Assembly (NCBI RefSeq): GCF_022763305.1
Contig: NZ_JALEGT010000033.1
Coordinates: forward strand, 1-54,443
Length of the DNA stretch: 54,443 nucleotides
Direction: 5' to 3'
DNA from: Marivita sp.
GTDB taxonomy: Bacteria; Pseudomonadota; Alphaproteobacteria; Rhodobacterales; Rhodobacteraceae
Part shown: positions 21,270 through 30,037 of the stretch, in pieces
Layout of the letters: each line of letters opens with the position of its first letter
Numbering within the stretch: position 1 is the stretch's first letter
Program-made: the position numbers and the translations under genes
The notes under the pieces: model-generated
Databases searched by the model: none
Told to the model about the DNA's origin: nothing
The model's input: the letters and a program-made list of their open reading frames with translations, nothing else

Positions 21270-22312
21270 CACTCCACATCCTCGAACGGGTCTGCGGGCA
21301 CATCGCGGGCATCCCATTGCAGGAAATCCCAAGTCCGCTCCATGTGTTCGGGCAACGGGGCCGTCACGGTCAGACGGGCGCCTGTCACGGGATGCTTGAA
21401 CGAGATCGACCGCGCATGAAGATGCAGTTTGCGACTGATCGCGCCGCCAAGCATCGCGCCCCAGCCATCGCCCAGGTTTTCCTGCCCGGACCCGCCATAT
21501 TTCCCATCCCCGATGATCGGATGGCCCAGCTCGGCCATGTGCGCGCGCAGCTGATGCGTCCGCCCCGTGATCGGAACCATCGCCACCCAGGCCGCCCGTT
21601 TGGCGAGCGCACTGAGAACGGCATAGTCCGTGGTCGCGTGTTTCGCGCCCTCGGTGGTGGGCACGTCTCGGGGATGCACCGCGCGCATCTTCTCGTTTTC
21701 GCCACCCGATCCGTGTCCCGGAGCCTTGACAAGCCCGAACTTGATCGTGCCCATCTGCGGAAACGGCACACCGGCGACAGCGGCCCAGTAAACCTTGCGG
21801 GTCTCGCGGGCACGGAAGGCTTCGGTCAGGGCCCCTGCCACTGCCCGGGTGCGCGCCAGAAGCAGAACGCCGGACGTGTCCTTGTCGAGCCTGTGGACCA
21901 GCCGCGGCTTTTCGTCGAGACCAAAGGTCAGGGCCTCTGCCAATCCATCGACATGGCGTGTCTGCTTGCTGCCGCCCTGCGTCGGAAGACCCGGCGGTTT
22001 GTTGAGCGCGATGATGTGATCGTCGCGGTAAAGCACCAGCGATTTCATCATCTCTGCGTCCTTGTCCGACACGGCAGGTTTGGCGCGCGACTGCACCTCT
22101 CCCGGCTGAGGAAGCGGCGGGATGCGCACTTCCTGCCCGGTCGCAAGCCGCGTGCTTGCCTTCACGCGCCCGCCATCGACCCGCACTTCACCCTTGCGGC
22201 ACATCTTTTCGATGCGGCCCTGAGCCAGATGCGGGAAGAGCCGCTTCAGCCAGCGATCAAGGCGCTGATCCGAGTCCCCCGGCCCGACGGTGATGATCTG
22301 AACTTGGCTCAT
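21269..22312 (-). CDS. RluC/RluD-family 23S rRNA pseudouridine synthase
   Basis: A 347-residue pseudouridine synthase. It begins with an S4 RNA-binding domain (QRLDRWLKRLFPHLAQGRIE...VRVDGGRVK) followed by the RluA-type catalytic domain with the catalytic aspartate in HRLDKDTSGVLLLAR and the later GRTHQLRAHMAELGHPIIGD motif. The two-domain layout and length fit RluC (23S positions 955/2504/2580) better than RluD, but specificity is not decided by sequence inspection. The stop overlaps the HAD gene and the start overlaps crcB by four bases. Confidence 0.9.
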   Translation of the reverse strand: MSQVQIITVGPGDSDQRLDRWLKRLFPHLAQGRIEKMCRKGEVRVDGGRVKASTRLATGQEVRIPPLPQPGEVQSRAKPAVSDKDAEMMKSLVLYRDDHIIALNKPPGLPTQGGSKQTRHVDGLAEALTFGLDEKPRLVHRLDKDTSGVLLLARTRAVAGALTEAFRARETRKVYWAAVAGVPFPQMGTIKFGLVKAPGHGSGGENEKMRAVHPRDVPTTEGAKHATTDYAVLSALAKRAAWVAMVPITGRTHQLRAHMAELGHPIIGDGKYGGSGQENLGDGWGAMLGGAISRKLHLHARSISFKHPVTGARLTVTAPLPEHMERTWDFLQWDARDVPADPFEDVE

Positions 22313-22689
22313 GCAAAGATACTCCGTGCCAGCCCGAGGCCCAGCGCCAGCCCACCGACGGACAGGGCGACCGAAAGCGCAACATACAGCATGGCCGACC
22401 CGACCTGCCCGCGCTCGATCAGGGTCATGGTTTCCAGCGAAAAGGCAGAGAAGGTCGTGAACCCACCAAGAAGGCCTGTCATGACGAAGGGCGACAGATG
22501 CGTCAGCCCACGATGCGCCGCCGCTGCAACGAAAACACCCATCAGGAAAGAGCCCACGATATTCACCGTCAGGATCGCGACCGGAAAGTCGCCCTGACCG
22601 ATCAGGCGCAGGAGTCCCAACCCGGTCAGATACCGAAGCGCGGCACCGATCGCACCGCCAAGCGCCACAAGAGAAAGGGTTGTCACCAT
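22309..22689 (-). CDS. crcB: Fluoride ion exporter CrcB/FEX
   Basis: A 126-residue four-helix membrane protein of the Fluc family, which exports fluoride as a dual-topology dimer. The diagnostic segments are LGGAIGAALRYLTG, VNIVGSFLMG with the channel asparagine, and GGFTTFSAFSLE with the conserved phenylalanines. I chose the ATG at 22689 (MVTTLSLVALGG), which places the first helix at the N-terminus as in the family. No fluoride riboswitch was apparent in the short upstream region shared with the multicopper oxidase gene. Confidence 0.93.
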   Translation of the reverse strand: MVTTLSLVALGGAIGAALRYLTGLGLLRLIGQGDFPVAILTVNIVGSFLMGVFVAAAAHRGLTHLSPFVMTGLLGGFTTFSAFSLETMTLIERGQVGSAMLYVALSVALSVGGLALGLGLARSIFA

Positions 22690-22789
22690 GCAGGCTCTGT
22701 CGCGCGGAGCCTCTGGGATGTCAAGCAATGCCCATTGCGCATTGGCCTTTGCCCGCTAGTGTTGACGCAACATCCTCGGAGGAGAAGAC

Positions 22790-24154
22790 ATGCAGCGTCG
22801 AGCGTTTCTGGGCAGCCTTGCCGCAGTGAGCCTCTTTACGCACAGTGGTTTTGCGCAATCCACTGCCACGCGGCTGCTGGCCGCACAGCATCGGCAGCAA
22901 ATCCTGCCCTCGGGCTACCCCGACACCGAACTCTGGAGTTTTGACGCAGCCTTTCCCGGCCCGCTTCTGCGCGCCCGGCAGGGCGAGCGGCTTGCCGTGA
23001 CGGTTGAGAACGCCCTGCCCCAACCGACGGCAGTGCATTGGCACGGTCTGCGGCTTGACAACAGGATGGACGGGGTACCTGGCCTGACGCAGGCACCGAT
23101 CCCCGTGGGTGGCACATTCGACTATGACTTCGCCCTGCCCGATGCCGGAACCTATTGGTATCACAGCCATGCCAAGAGCATGGAACAGATCGAACGCGGC
23201 CTCTACGGGCCACTGATCATCGACGAGACCGACCCGCCGGACGTGGATCAGGACATCGCCCTGATCGTCGATGACATCCGCCTCGAGCAGGACGGCACAG
23301 TCGCCAGCTTCGACAATTTTCATGACCTGAGCCACGCCGGGCGCATCGGCAATCTGTGGCTGGCCAACGGGCAGATCGATCCATCCTTCCCCGTCAAACG
23401 TGGCGAGCGACTGCGCCTTCGCCTCATCAGCGCCGCCAATGCACGGGTCTTCACGTTGGGTCTGCAAGGCTTCGAAGGCGCCATCGTGGCGCTGGACGGG
23501 ATGCCGCTGGCCGCGCCGCAATCGCTGCCGGACGAGCTGGTCCTGGCGCCAGCCCAACGGATCGACCTGATCGTCGATGTGACGACGGATGACGAAGAGG
23601 CGTTCCTGATCACCTTCGAACGCGACGGCGGTTATGCCATCGCCCATTTCCCGGTGTCCGGACCCTCCCGGGCCAGCCGCGGGTCCAGCGTCGTGCTGCC
23701 CCCCAATCCGGAATTCCCCATCGACCTTGCCACCGCCCGCACCGCAACCGTGTTGATCGAAGGCGGCGCCATGAGCGGCATGCGCGCCGCGCGTGTCGAT
23801 GGCGAAGAGCTGGACGCCCGCGAACTGGCCGGGCGCGGCCTGTTCTGGGCGTTGAACGGCGTTGCCGGTCGACCCGAGACACCTCTGATCGACGTGTCTG
23901 TTGGCGAAAGCGTCCGGATCGGCATGGCAAACAACACGGCATTTCCCCATGCAATGCATCTGCACGGGATGCATTTCGCAGAGGTTCTTGGCGATGGAAC
24001 CCTTGGCCCCCTGCGCGATACGATCCTGATCAATCCGAGGGACACCCGGGAAATCGCATTCCAGGCCCATAATCCGGGCGACTGGCTGTTCCATTGTCAT
24101 ATGCTGGCCCATCATCAGGGCGGCATGGGCACCTGGATTCGTGTCCGGGGCTGA
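22790..24154 (+). CDS. Tat-exported multicopper oxidase
   Basis: A 454-residue periplasmic multicopper oxidase. The N-terminus MQRRAFLGSLAAVSLF is a twin-arginine signal (RRAFLG), expected for a cofactor-loaded export. Four copper-ligand motifs are visible: HWHGLRLD, WYHSHAKS, HAMHLHGMHF and HCHMLAHHQGGM, giving the T1 and trinuclear sites. The substrate (cuprous ion, phenolics or a metal) is not determined. The ribosome binding site GGAGGAG lies just ahead of the ATG. Its stop TGA abuts directly the stop of rarA on the other strand. Confidence 0.93.
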   Translation: MQRRAFLGSLAAVSLFTHSGFAQSTATRLLAAQHRQQILPSGYPDTELWSFDAAFPGPLLRARQGERLAVTVENALPQPTAVHWHGLRLDNRMDGVPGLTQAPIPVGGTFDYDFALPDAGTYWYHSHAKSMEQIERGLYGPLIIDETDPPDVDQDIALIVDDIRLEQDGTVASFDNFHDLSHAGRIGNLWLANGQIDPSFPVKRGERLRLRLISAANARVFTLGLQGFEGAIVALDGMPLAAPQSLPDELVLAPAQRIDLIVDVTTDDEEAFLITFERDGGYAIAHFPVSGPSRASRGSSVVLPPNPEFPIDLATARTATVLIEGGAMSGMRAARVDGEELDARELAGRGLFWALNGVAGRPETPLIDVSVGESVRIGMANNTAFPHAMHLHGMHFAEVLGDGTLGPLRDTILINPRDTREIAFQAHNPGDWLFHCHMLAHHQGGMGTWIRVRG

Positions 24155-25459
24155 TCAGACGTTTCGCTTGGCGCGCAGCCGGGCAAAATACTCGATCCGC
24201 TTTTTGAGATCACGTTCGAACCCGCGCTCGACCGGCGCATAAAAATCCGTTCGACCCATGGATTCGGGAAAGTAATCCTGACCGGAAAAGCCATCTTCCG
24301 CATCGTGGTCATAGGCATATCCGGCCGAGTATCCCTGATCCTTCATCAGCTTGGTCGGCGCGTTCAGGATATGCTTTGGGGGAACCAGCGATCCTGTCTT
24401 CTTGGCGGCGGCCCGTGCCCCTTTGTAGGCCACGTAGACCGCGTTCGATTTCGGCGCGAGTGCGATATAGACCAGCGCCTGCGCGATCGCGAGCTCGCCC
24501 TCCGGGCTGCCCAGGCGTTCGAAGGTCTCCCAGCTTTGCAGGCACACAGCCTGCGCCTGTGGATCGGCCAGACCGATATCCTCGACCGCCATGCGGGTGA
24601 TACGCCGGGCAAGATAGCGCGGGTCTTCACCGGCATCGAGCATCCGGGCAAACCAGTACAGCGCCGCGTCCGGGTCAGAGCCGCGCACGGATTTGTGCAG
24701 GGCTGAAATCAGATTGTAATGCGCGTCACCCGATTTGTCATACTGTGCGGCACGCTTCATCAACCTTTGGCTCAGCGCCGCGCTGTCAAGCGGCGTGTCC
24801 ACGTGCCAGGCCATCACCTGTTCCACGAGATTGAGCAGCGCGCGCCCGTCGCCATCCGCCATGTCGAGCAGGTTCTCCCGCGCCGCACCGTCCAGCGGCA
24901 GGGTGCGCCCGAGTTCGACCTCGGCCCGTTCCGCCAGCCGTTCCAGATCAGCCGGATCAAGCCGTTCCAGAACGAGAACCTGCGCGCGGCTCAACAGAGC
25001 GGCGTTCAGCTCGAAGGACGGGTTCTCGGTGGTGGCACCGACCAGAAGGATGGTCCCGTCCTCCATATGCGGCAGAAACCCGTCCTGCTGCGCCTTGTTG
25101 AAGCGGTGGATTTCGTCGACGAACAACAGCGTCCCCTGCCCCGCCTTGCGCCGCTGTTTGGCCGCATCGAACACCTTGCGCAGTTCAGGCACACCCGAGA
25201 AAATCGCGCTGATCTGCACGAAATGCAGATCGGTCTCATCAGCAAGCAGACGCGCGATGGTGGTCTTGCCCACTCCCGGCGGCCCCCAGAAGATGACCGA
25301 CCCGAGGCTCCCTGCCTCGAGCATCACGGTCAGGGGTGCTTCGGGACCGATGACCTGAGACTGGCCGATCACCTCGGACAGTTTGCGCGGTCGCAGCCTG
25401 TCGGCCAGGGGACGCGGCGCCTCGGACGCCGCATCGCCCGTATCGAAAAGATCCGCCAC
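24155..25459 (-). CDS. rarA: Replication-associated recombination protein A (MgsA)
   Basis: A AAA+ ATPase of the RarA/MgsA/WRNIP1 family acting at stalled replication forks, 434 residues. Walker A is WGPPGVGKTTIARLLA (58-73), Walker B FVDEIHRFNKAQQD, and sensor 1 GATTENPSFELNAALLSR. The C-terminal MgsA domain (YWFARMLDAGEDPRYLARR) is complete. It begins three bases after the end of the DegP-like protease gene on the same strand, so the two are probably co-transcribed. Confidence 0.96.
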   Translation of the reverse strand: MADLFDTGDAASEAPRPLADRLRPRKLSEVIGQSQVIGPEAPLTVMLEAGSLGSVIFWGPPGVGKTTIARLLADETDLHFVQISAIFSGVPELRKVFDAAKQRRKAGQGTLLFVDEIHRFNKAQQDGFLPHMEDGTILLVGATTENPSFELNAALLSRAQVLVLERLDPADLERLAERAEVELGRTLPLDGAARENLLDMADGDGRALLNLVEQVMAWHVDTPLDSAALSQRLMKRAAQYDKSGDAHYNLISALHKSVRGSDPDAALYWFARMLDAGEDPRYLARRITRMAVEDIGLADPQAQAVCLQSWETFERLGSPEGELAIAQALVYIALAPKSNAVYVAYKGARAAAKKTGSLVPPKHILNAPTKLMKDQGYSAGYAYDHDAEDGFSGQDYFPESMGRTDFYAPVERGFERDLKKRIEYFARLRAKRNV

Positions 25460-25461
25460 CG

Positions 25462-26859
25462 TCAGGCCCGGAACCGCAGGATCAGGCGCTGGCCATCGCG
25501 TTCTGCCTCGATCTGAACATTGGGCGCGGCCTGACGAAGCGCCGGGCCGACATCCGCAGGTGACTGGATCACAAATCGGTTCACCCGGCGGATCACGTCG
25601 CCGGTCTGCAATCCGACCCGCCGCCCCAGCGGACCGGGTTGAAGCACGACGATCCCGTCTTTCGTGAGCGGCAAACCAAGGTCATTGCTCACAGCGGGAT
25701 TGATCCGCGCGATTTCAAGACCGACGAGAATATCGCGCTCTCCCAGAACGCGCCGCTCGGACGGCGGATCATCGGGGGGCGCAATCAGGGCAACAGAAGA
25801 GCGCAACACGTCGCCATTGCGCAGATAGGCCATCTCGACCGTTTTTCCCAACCCTTGCACGGACATGCGGAACAGCATTTCCGCCGGAGTATTGACCGGC
25901 TTTCCAGCAACCTCGACAACCACGTCGCCAACCGCGATGCCCGCCGCCGCAAGCGGACTCGCGGGGTGCAGGGCCGTGATGATCACGCCTTCAGGTCGCA
26001 AAAGACCGAGCCCGTCCGAGAGATCCGCATCGACTGGCTGACCCGTGGCTCCGGCCCATGGACGTTCGAACACGGTCTTGCCTGATCGAGCCTGTTCAAG
26101 AAACTGCGCGACAAGGGCTGCCGGAATGGCAAAGCCGATCCCGTTCGATCCACCGGAGCGGGTCAGGATCGATGTGTTGATCCCGATCATCCGACCCGCG
26201 ACATCAATCAGCGCACCGCCCGAGTTGCCCGGATTGATGGGCGCGTCGGTTTGAATGAAATAGCCGCGTCCTGTACCGGTCGCCGTGCCCGAGCGCGCCA
26301 ATCCAGAAACGATCCCCGACGAAACGGTCTGCCCGACACCGAACGGGTTGCCGATGGCCAGAACCAGTTCGCCGACCTCTACCGTGTCGCTGTCGCGAAG
26401 TGGCAGAAAGGGCATGTCCTCGGCGTCAACCTTGAGGATCGCAAGGTCCGCCTCTTCGTCCCCGATGAGCACCCGCGCCTGGTATTCGCGGCGGTCATTC
26501 AGCACAACGCGGATGTCATCCGCCTGTCCCACGACGTGATAGTTCGACACCACGAACCCGTCAGCAGAGACAATCACACCCGATCCCAGGGAATTCTGGA
26601 CACGCGGACGCGGCGCGCCGAAGTCGCGGAAGAGGCCACCGAAAAAAGGATCCCCGTCGAACGGGCTGCGGCGCGCCTGAACCACGCGCCGCGCATAGAT
26701 ATTTACCACCGCAGGCGCGGCTTCCTTGACGAGCGGGGCAAAGGACAGGCTGATCTCGGCCCAGGAGCCCGGCACACGTGGCGCATCTTCGGCTTGCGCA
26801 AGTCCCGGCCCGGACACCAGAGCCAACAGGAGCGCGCAGATGAGTCTGATCCCAGCCAT
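25462..26859 (-). CDS. DegP/DegQ-like periplasmic serine protease
   Basis: A 465-residue trypsin-like Do-family protease. After a signal peptide (MAGIRLICALLLALVSGPGLAQA) the catalytic triad is seen as H108 (SNYHVVG), D138 (EADLAILKV) and S213 (GNSGG). Two PDZ domains follow (about 265-360 and 375-465), the second containing GLQTGDVIRRVN. It would degrade or chaperone misfolded envelope proteins. The gene precedes rarA on the same strand and is divergent from the mop gene; the 165-base gap between them presumably holds both promoters. Confidence 0.94.
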   Translation of the reverse strand: MAGIRLICALLLALVSGPGLAQAEDAPRVPGSWAEISLSFAPLVKEAAPAVVNIYARRVVQARRSPFDGDPFFGGLFRDFGAPRPRVQNSLGSGVIVSADGFVVSNYHVVGQADDIRVVLNDRREYQARVLIGDEEADLAILKVDAEDMPFLPLRDSDTVEVGELVLAIGNPFGVGQTVSSGIVSGLARSGTATGTGRGYFIQTDAPINPGNSGGALIDVAGRMIGINTSILTRSGGSNGIGFAIPAALVAQFLEQARSGKTVFERPWAGATGQPVDADLSDGLGLLRPEGVIITALHPASPLAAAGIAVGDVVVEVAGKPVNTPAEMLFRMSVQGLGKTVEMAYLRNGDVLRSSVALIAPPDDPPSERRVLGERDILVGLEIARINPAVSNDLGLPLTKDGIVVLQPGPLGRRVGLQTGDVIRRVNRFVIQSPADVGPALRQAAPNVQIEAERDGQRLILRFRA

Positions 26860-27024
26860 GGCGTGGATATGTCGCCCGATCGAGATTTTTGCAAGACTGT
26901 CCTCGGCGCATGTTCGTCAGTCATTCGGACACGAATTATTGATCTCAATACGGTTCGGTCTTCAGCGCGCTGACAATTTCCTGTTTACTGTCCCGCGAAC
27001 TTCAAACTTGTGAGTGGGGACGCA

Positions 27025-27234
27025 ATGAAACTCAGCGCACGCAACAAACTGCCCGGCACAATCACGGCCATCGACAAGGGGGCCGTCAATTCCACCGTTC
27101 AGATCGATCTCGGCGGCGGCGCCACGGTGACGGCGATGATCACCAACGCCTCGGTTGAAGAGCTGGGACTGGACGTCGGCAAGACAGCCTATGCCATCGT
27201 GAAGGCTTCGGACGTCATCGTCGGGGCAGACTGA
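27025..27234 (+). CDS. Molybdopterin-binding (Mop/TOBE) protein
   Basis: A 69-residue single-domain Mop/TOBE protein: MKLSARNKLPGTITAIDKGAV then VNSTVQIDLGGG and VEELGLDVGKTAYAIVKASDVIVG. These small proteins oligomerise and bind molybdate or tungstate in the cytoplasm as storage or buffering molbindins. The ATG at 27025 is the usual family start. The gene converges on, and overlaps by 46 bases, the last gene of an ABC transporter operon. That position supports a molybdate/tungstate role for that transporter. Confidence 0.92.
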   Translation: MKLSARNKLPGTITAIDKGAVNSTVQIDLGGGATVTAMITNASVEELGLDVGKTAYAIVKASDVIVGAD

Positions 27235-28013
27235 CGCCCGAGTGACGGAAGGCAGACCTTGCGGCCGGAGCCCGTGGTTTCGACGCTGACCGGCAACCCG
27301 TACACATGGCTGAGATTGGTCGCAGTCAGAACGTCATCAGCCGTCCCGTCGGCATGGGGTCTGCCGTCCTTCATCAATAGAACCCGGGCATCCAGCGCAA
27401 AGGCCTGATCCGGATCATGCGTTGACAGGATCACGCCACGCCCTTCGGCTGCAGCGCCCGAGACCAAAGCGGCAACCTGCGCCAGCACCTGCGCCTGATT
27501 GCCGAAGTCCAGACTTGCCGTCGGCTCATCCATGACGATCAACGTCGCGTCCTGCGCAAGGGCGCGCGCGATCAAGACAAGCTGCCGCTGCCCCCCCGAC
27601 AGGCGCGAATAATCCCGATGTGCGAGATCTCCGATGCCCAGTTGTTGCAGCGCCCGCATTGCCGCGTCGCGGTCACGCTGCCCGGGTTGTCCGAACGCGC
27701 CCAGTCGCGCGGTGCGGCCCATCAACACCACCTCCAGCGCCGCGAACGGAAAAGGCGGCGCATGCGCCTGCGGAACATACGCAATCTGGCGCGCGATTTC
27801 GGCCCGCCTTTGTGCCGCAATCGGTGTGCCCCCAAGCAGAACCTCTCCGGACAATGCGGGCAGCAGGCCAAGGAGCGTGCGGAACAACGTGGTCTTGCCG
27901 CAACCGTTCGGGCCAAGCAGGCAGAGGATATCCCCAGCGTTGACGGAAAGGCTCAAACCCACACCGATTTCGGTGGCACCATATCCGATGGCAAGGTCGC
28001 GGGCCTCGAGCAT
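27189..28013 (-). CDS. FecE-type ABC transporter ATP-binding protein
   Basis: A 274-residue ATPase of the iron-chelate/B12/heme/molybdate (FecCDE, BtuCDE) family. Walker A GPNGCGKTTLFRTLLG, signature LSGGQRQLVLIARAL, Walker B LIVMDEPTASLDFGNQ and switch STHDPDQA are all present. The ATG at 28013 overlaps the permease stop (ATGA). The C-terminal tail (LGRQSAPTMTSEAFTMA) runs 46 bases into the convergent mop gene. In this operon it most likely powers uptake of molybdate or tungstate rather than iron, judged from the neighbours. Confidence 0.92.
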   Translation of the reverse strand: MLEARDLAIGYGATEIGVGLSLSVNAGDILCLLGPNGCGKTTLFRTLLGLLPALSGEVLLGGTPIAAQRRAEIARQIAYVPQAHAPPFPFAALEVVLMGRTARLGAFGQPGQRDRDAAMRALQQLGIGDLAHRDYSRLSGGQRQLVLIARALAQDATLIVMDEPTASLDFGNQAQVLAQVAALVSGAAAEGRGVILSTHDPDQAFALDARVLLMKDGRPHADGTADDVLTATNLSHVYGLPVSVETTGSGRKVCLPSLGRQSAPTMTSEAFTMA

Positions 28014-29035
28014 CACGCCCACCCACGGCGGCCGCGCGCCAACAACCAGACGAAGAATGGTGCACCGATCACGGCGGTCAGAATACCCAGAGGCACCTCG
28101 ACCTGGGCGATGGTGCGGGCCAGCGTATCGACAATGAGCAGGTAGCCCGCCCCGATCAACACCGCGACCGGCAGAAGCCGCCCGAAACCCGGCCCGACCA
28201 GCATCCGCGCGATATGGGGGATGACAAGGCCGACCCAGCCGACAACCCCTGCTAGAGCGGTGACGCTTGCCGTGATCAGCGTCGCCGCAGCGATGACGAG
28301 AAAGCGCGTGCGCCCCACCTCGATCCCTAGCGCACGAGCCTCTTCGTCACCAAGGCTGAGGACGTTGATCCGCCAGCGCAGAAGCGCCAGAGGGATCAGA
28401 CCGATGAACACCATCGGCAAGGCGGGCAGGATATCTTCGGTGGTGATCGCTGCAAGGGAGCCGAGGAGCCAAAAGGTGATGGCGGGCAATTGGTCATAGG
28501 GATCGGCCATGACCTTGAGCAGAGAGGTTGCAGCACCCGCCAGCGCGCCGATCACCACGCCGATCAGCACCAGCGTCAGCGTCCGGTCCGTATTGCGAAC
28601 CATCGAAGCCACGAGGGTCACCACGCCAACCGCTGCCATACCACCGACAAACGCAGACGCCTGAATGGCCGCGACCGGCAGCGACAGGAAAATGCCAGCC
28701 ACCGCACCAAGCCCGGCACCGGCCGAGACCCCCAGGATGTCGGGCGAGACAAGCGGATTGCGAAAGAGCGCCTGATAGCTCGCCCCGGCAGCAGCCAGCG
28801 CCGCACCGACCAGAAGGGCGGCGGCAACGCGCGGCACGCGGATGTTCCAGACGACGATTGCGGCCTGCGCGTCGCCCTGCCCAAGGAGCGCCATCACGGT
28901 CTGACTGGGCGACAGCGCGAAGGGACCGATCATCACAGCGACAAAGGCCAACGCCGCGAGACACACCGTCAGAACCCCCGTCAGAGACAGGACGGGCCGT
29001 CCAAGGCTTACAGCGGCGGTCGTCCCTCGGCCCAT
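28013..29035 (-). CDS. FecCD-type ABC transporter permease
   Basis: A 340-residue permease with about ten hydrophobic segments in the BtuC/FecCD fold. Typical motifs are GLVIPHIARMLVGPGFGRLLP (coupling region near the ATPase) and LAAAGASYQALFRNPLVSPDILGVSAGA, which is the hallmark of the family. It overlaps its binding-protein gene by 28 bases and the ATPase gene by four, forming a compact cassette. The molybdate transporter MolB of Haemophilus belongs to the same fold family, so iron should not be assumed as the substrate. Confidence 0.93.
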   Translation of the reverse strand: MGRGTTAAVSLGRPVLSLTGVLTVCLAALAFVAVMIGPFALSPSQTVMALLGQGDAQAAIVVWNIRVPRVAAALLVGAALAAAGASYQALFRNPLVSPDILGVSAGAGLGAVAGIFLSLPVAAIQASAFVGGMAAVGVVTLVASMVRNTDRTLTLVLIGVVIGALAGAATSLLKVMADPYDQLPAITFWLLGSLAAITTEDILPALPMVFIGLIPLALLRWRINVLSLGDEEARALGIEVGRTRFLVIAAATLITASVTALAGVVGWVGLVIPHIARMLVGPGFGRLLPVAVLIGAGYLLIVDTLARTIAQVEVPLGILTAVIGAPFFVWLLARGRRGWA

Positions 29036-30036
29036 TCGAGCAGCCTTTCAAGTTCTTCGTCGCTCAGATCAACATGATAATAGAGCTTGTAGAAGTCACG
29101 GGTATCCTCGCGCAGATCGCCCTGCCATTTGTCCGGATAGAGCAAACCTGCCATCCAGATCAGTCCCATCATCCGGTTGAGCGACGGCGGCCGGTCGATC
29201 CAGCCGAAAGGCGCGGTGGGCGACAGATAGACCCGCCCGTCACGCACCGCGTCGATCCCCTGCCAGAGCGGATCGTCGAAGACCTTGCCATAGAAGATCG
29301 GATCCCACGTCACGATGGTGTCGGGGTTGGCCACGATCACCTGTTCCATCGAAGCCTGCACCAACCCGCGTGTGGCGCCCCCATCATCCGCCACGTTGCG
29401 TCCGCCCGCGCGTTCGATGATCTCGGTGTTGATCGAGCCCTTCATGCCCGTCTCCAGCCCCTCTGGCCCACGGGCAAGGTAAACGCGCGGCCGGTCGTCC
29501 TCGGGCACGTCATCGAGGATCGCGTCGATCCGGGCGAACGTTGCTTCGACATCCGCCGCCAGCGCCTCGCCCCGCTCCGGCACGCCCAGCGCTTCGCCAA
29601 GCAGCCGCAGTGCGGCGGGTGTGTTCTCGAACCGCCCGTCGATCAGGATATAGGGAATACCGGTCTGCTCCTGCACACGGTTGGCGAGATCGACATAGGT
29701 GTCGCGCACGGAACCGAAATCGATGATGAGATCGGGCCGGATCTGCAGCACCCGCTCAAGGTTCGCCTCACCACCGCGTCCTGTCAGACGTCCGGTCTCG
29801 GGAATGTCGCGATAAGGCGCAGCAATATAGTCCCGTTCTTCCGGGCGCAGTGCGCGCGGCCACCCGGTGAGCGCCTCCGGCTTCATGATGTAGACAAGGA
29901 TGGAAGCCGGCGGTCCCGCTGCGAAGACGGTGTTCACCTCCTCCGGGATCTCGACAACGCGTCCGGCACTGTCCGTGATTTCGCGCGCCTGAACTGGCAA
30001 AGCAAGCATGGCAAGAAGCAGTACGAGAAGTCGCAT
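29008..30036 (-). CDS. FecB-type periplasmic binding protein
   Basis: A 342-residue class III (vitamin B12/iron-type) binding protein. It has a signal peptide (MRLLVLLLAMLALPVQA) without a lipobox, then REITDSAGRVVEIPEEV, the usual start of TroA/FecB-fold proteins, and a long connecting helix expected around the middle. Segments such as GPEGLETGMKGSINTEIIERAGGRNVA are characteristic. The ATG at 30036 starts the signal peptide and lies one base after the ModA-like stop. Ligand is inferred as an oxyanion (molybdate/tungstate) or its complex; a siderophore is the alternative. Confidence 0.88.
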   Translation of the reverse strand: MRLLVLLLAMLALPVQAREITDSAGRVVEIPEEVNTVFAAGPPASILVYIMKPEALTGWPRALRPEERDYIAAPYRDIPETGRLTGRGGEANLERVLQIRPDLIIDFGSVRDTYVDLANRVQEQTGIPYILIDGRFENTPAALRLLGEALGVPERGEALAADVEATFARIDAILDDVPEDDRPRVYLARGPEGLETGMKGSINTEIIERAGGRNVADDGGATRGLVQASMEQVIVANPDTIVTWDPIFYGKVFDDPLWQGIDAVRDGRVYLSPTAPFGWIDRPPSLNRMMGLIWMAGLLYPDKWQGDLREDTRDFYKLYYHVDLSDEELERLLEWAEGRPPL

Positions 30037-30037
30037 A

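Noticed and set aside
20921-22597. A 558-codon open frame on the plus strand
   Set aside because: Antisense to the HAD, pseudouridine synthase and crcB genes; Arg/His/Pro-rich shadow.
22721-24115. A 464-codon open frame on the minus strand
   Set aside because: Antisense to the multicopper oxidase, which has all copper motifs on the plus strand.
24152-24157. Stops of the multicopper oxidase and rarA abut as TGATCA
   Set aside because: A tidy zero-gap convergent junction, but common in compact genomes and not informative by itself.
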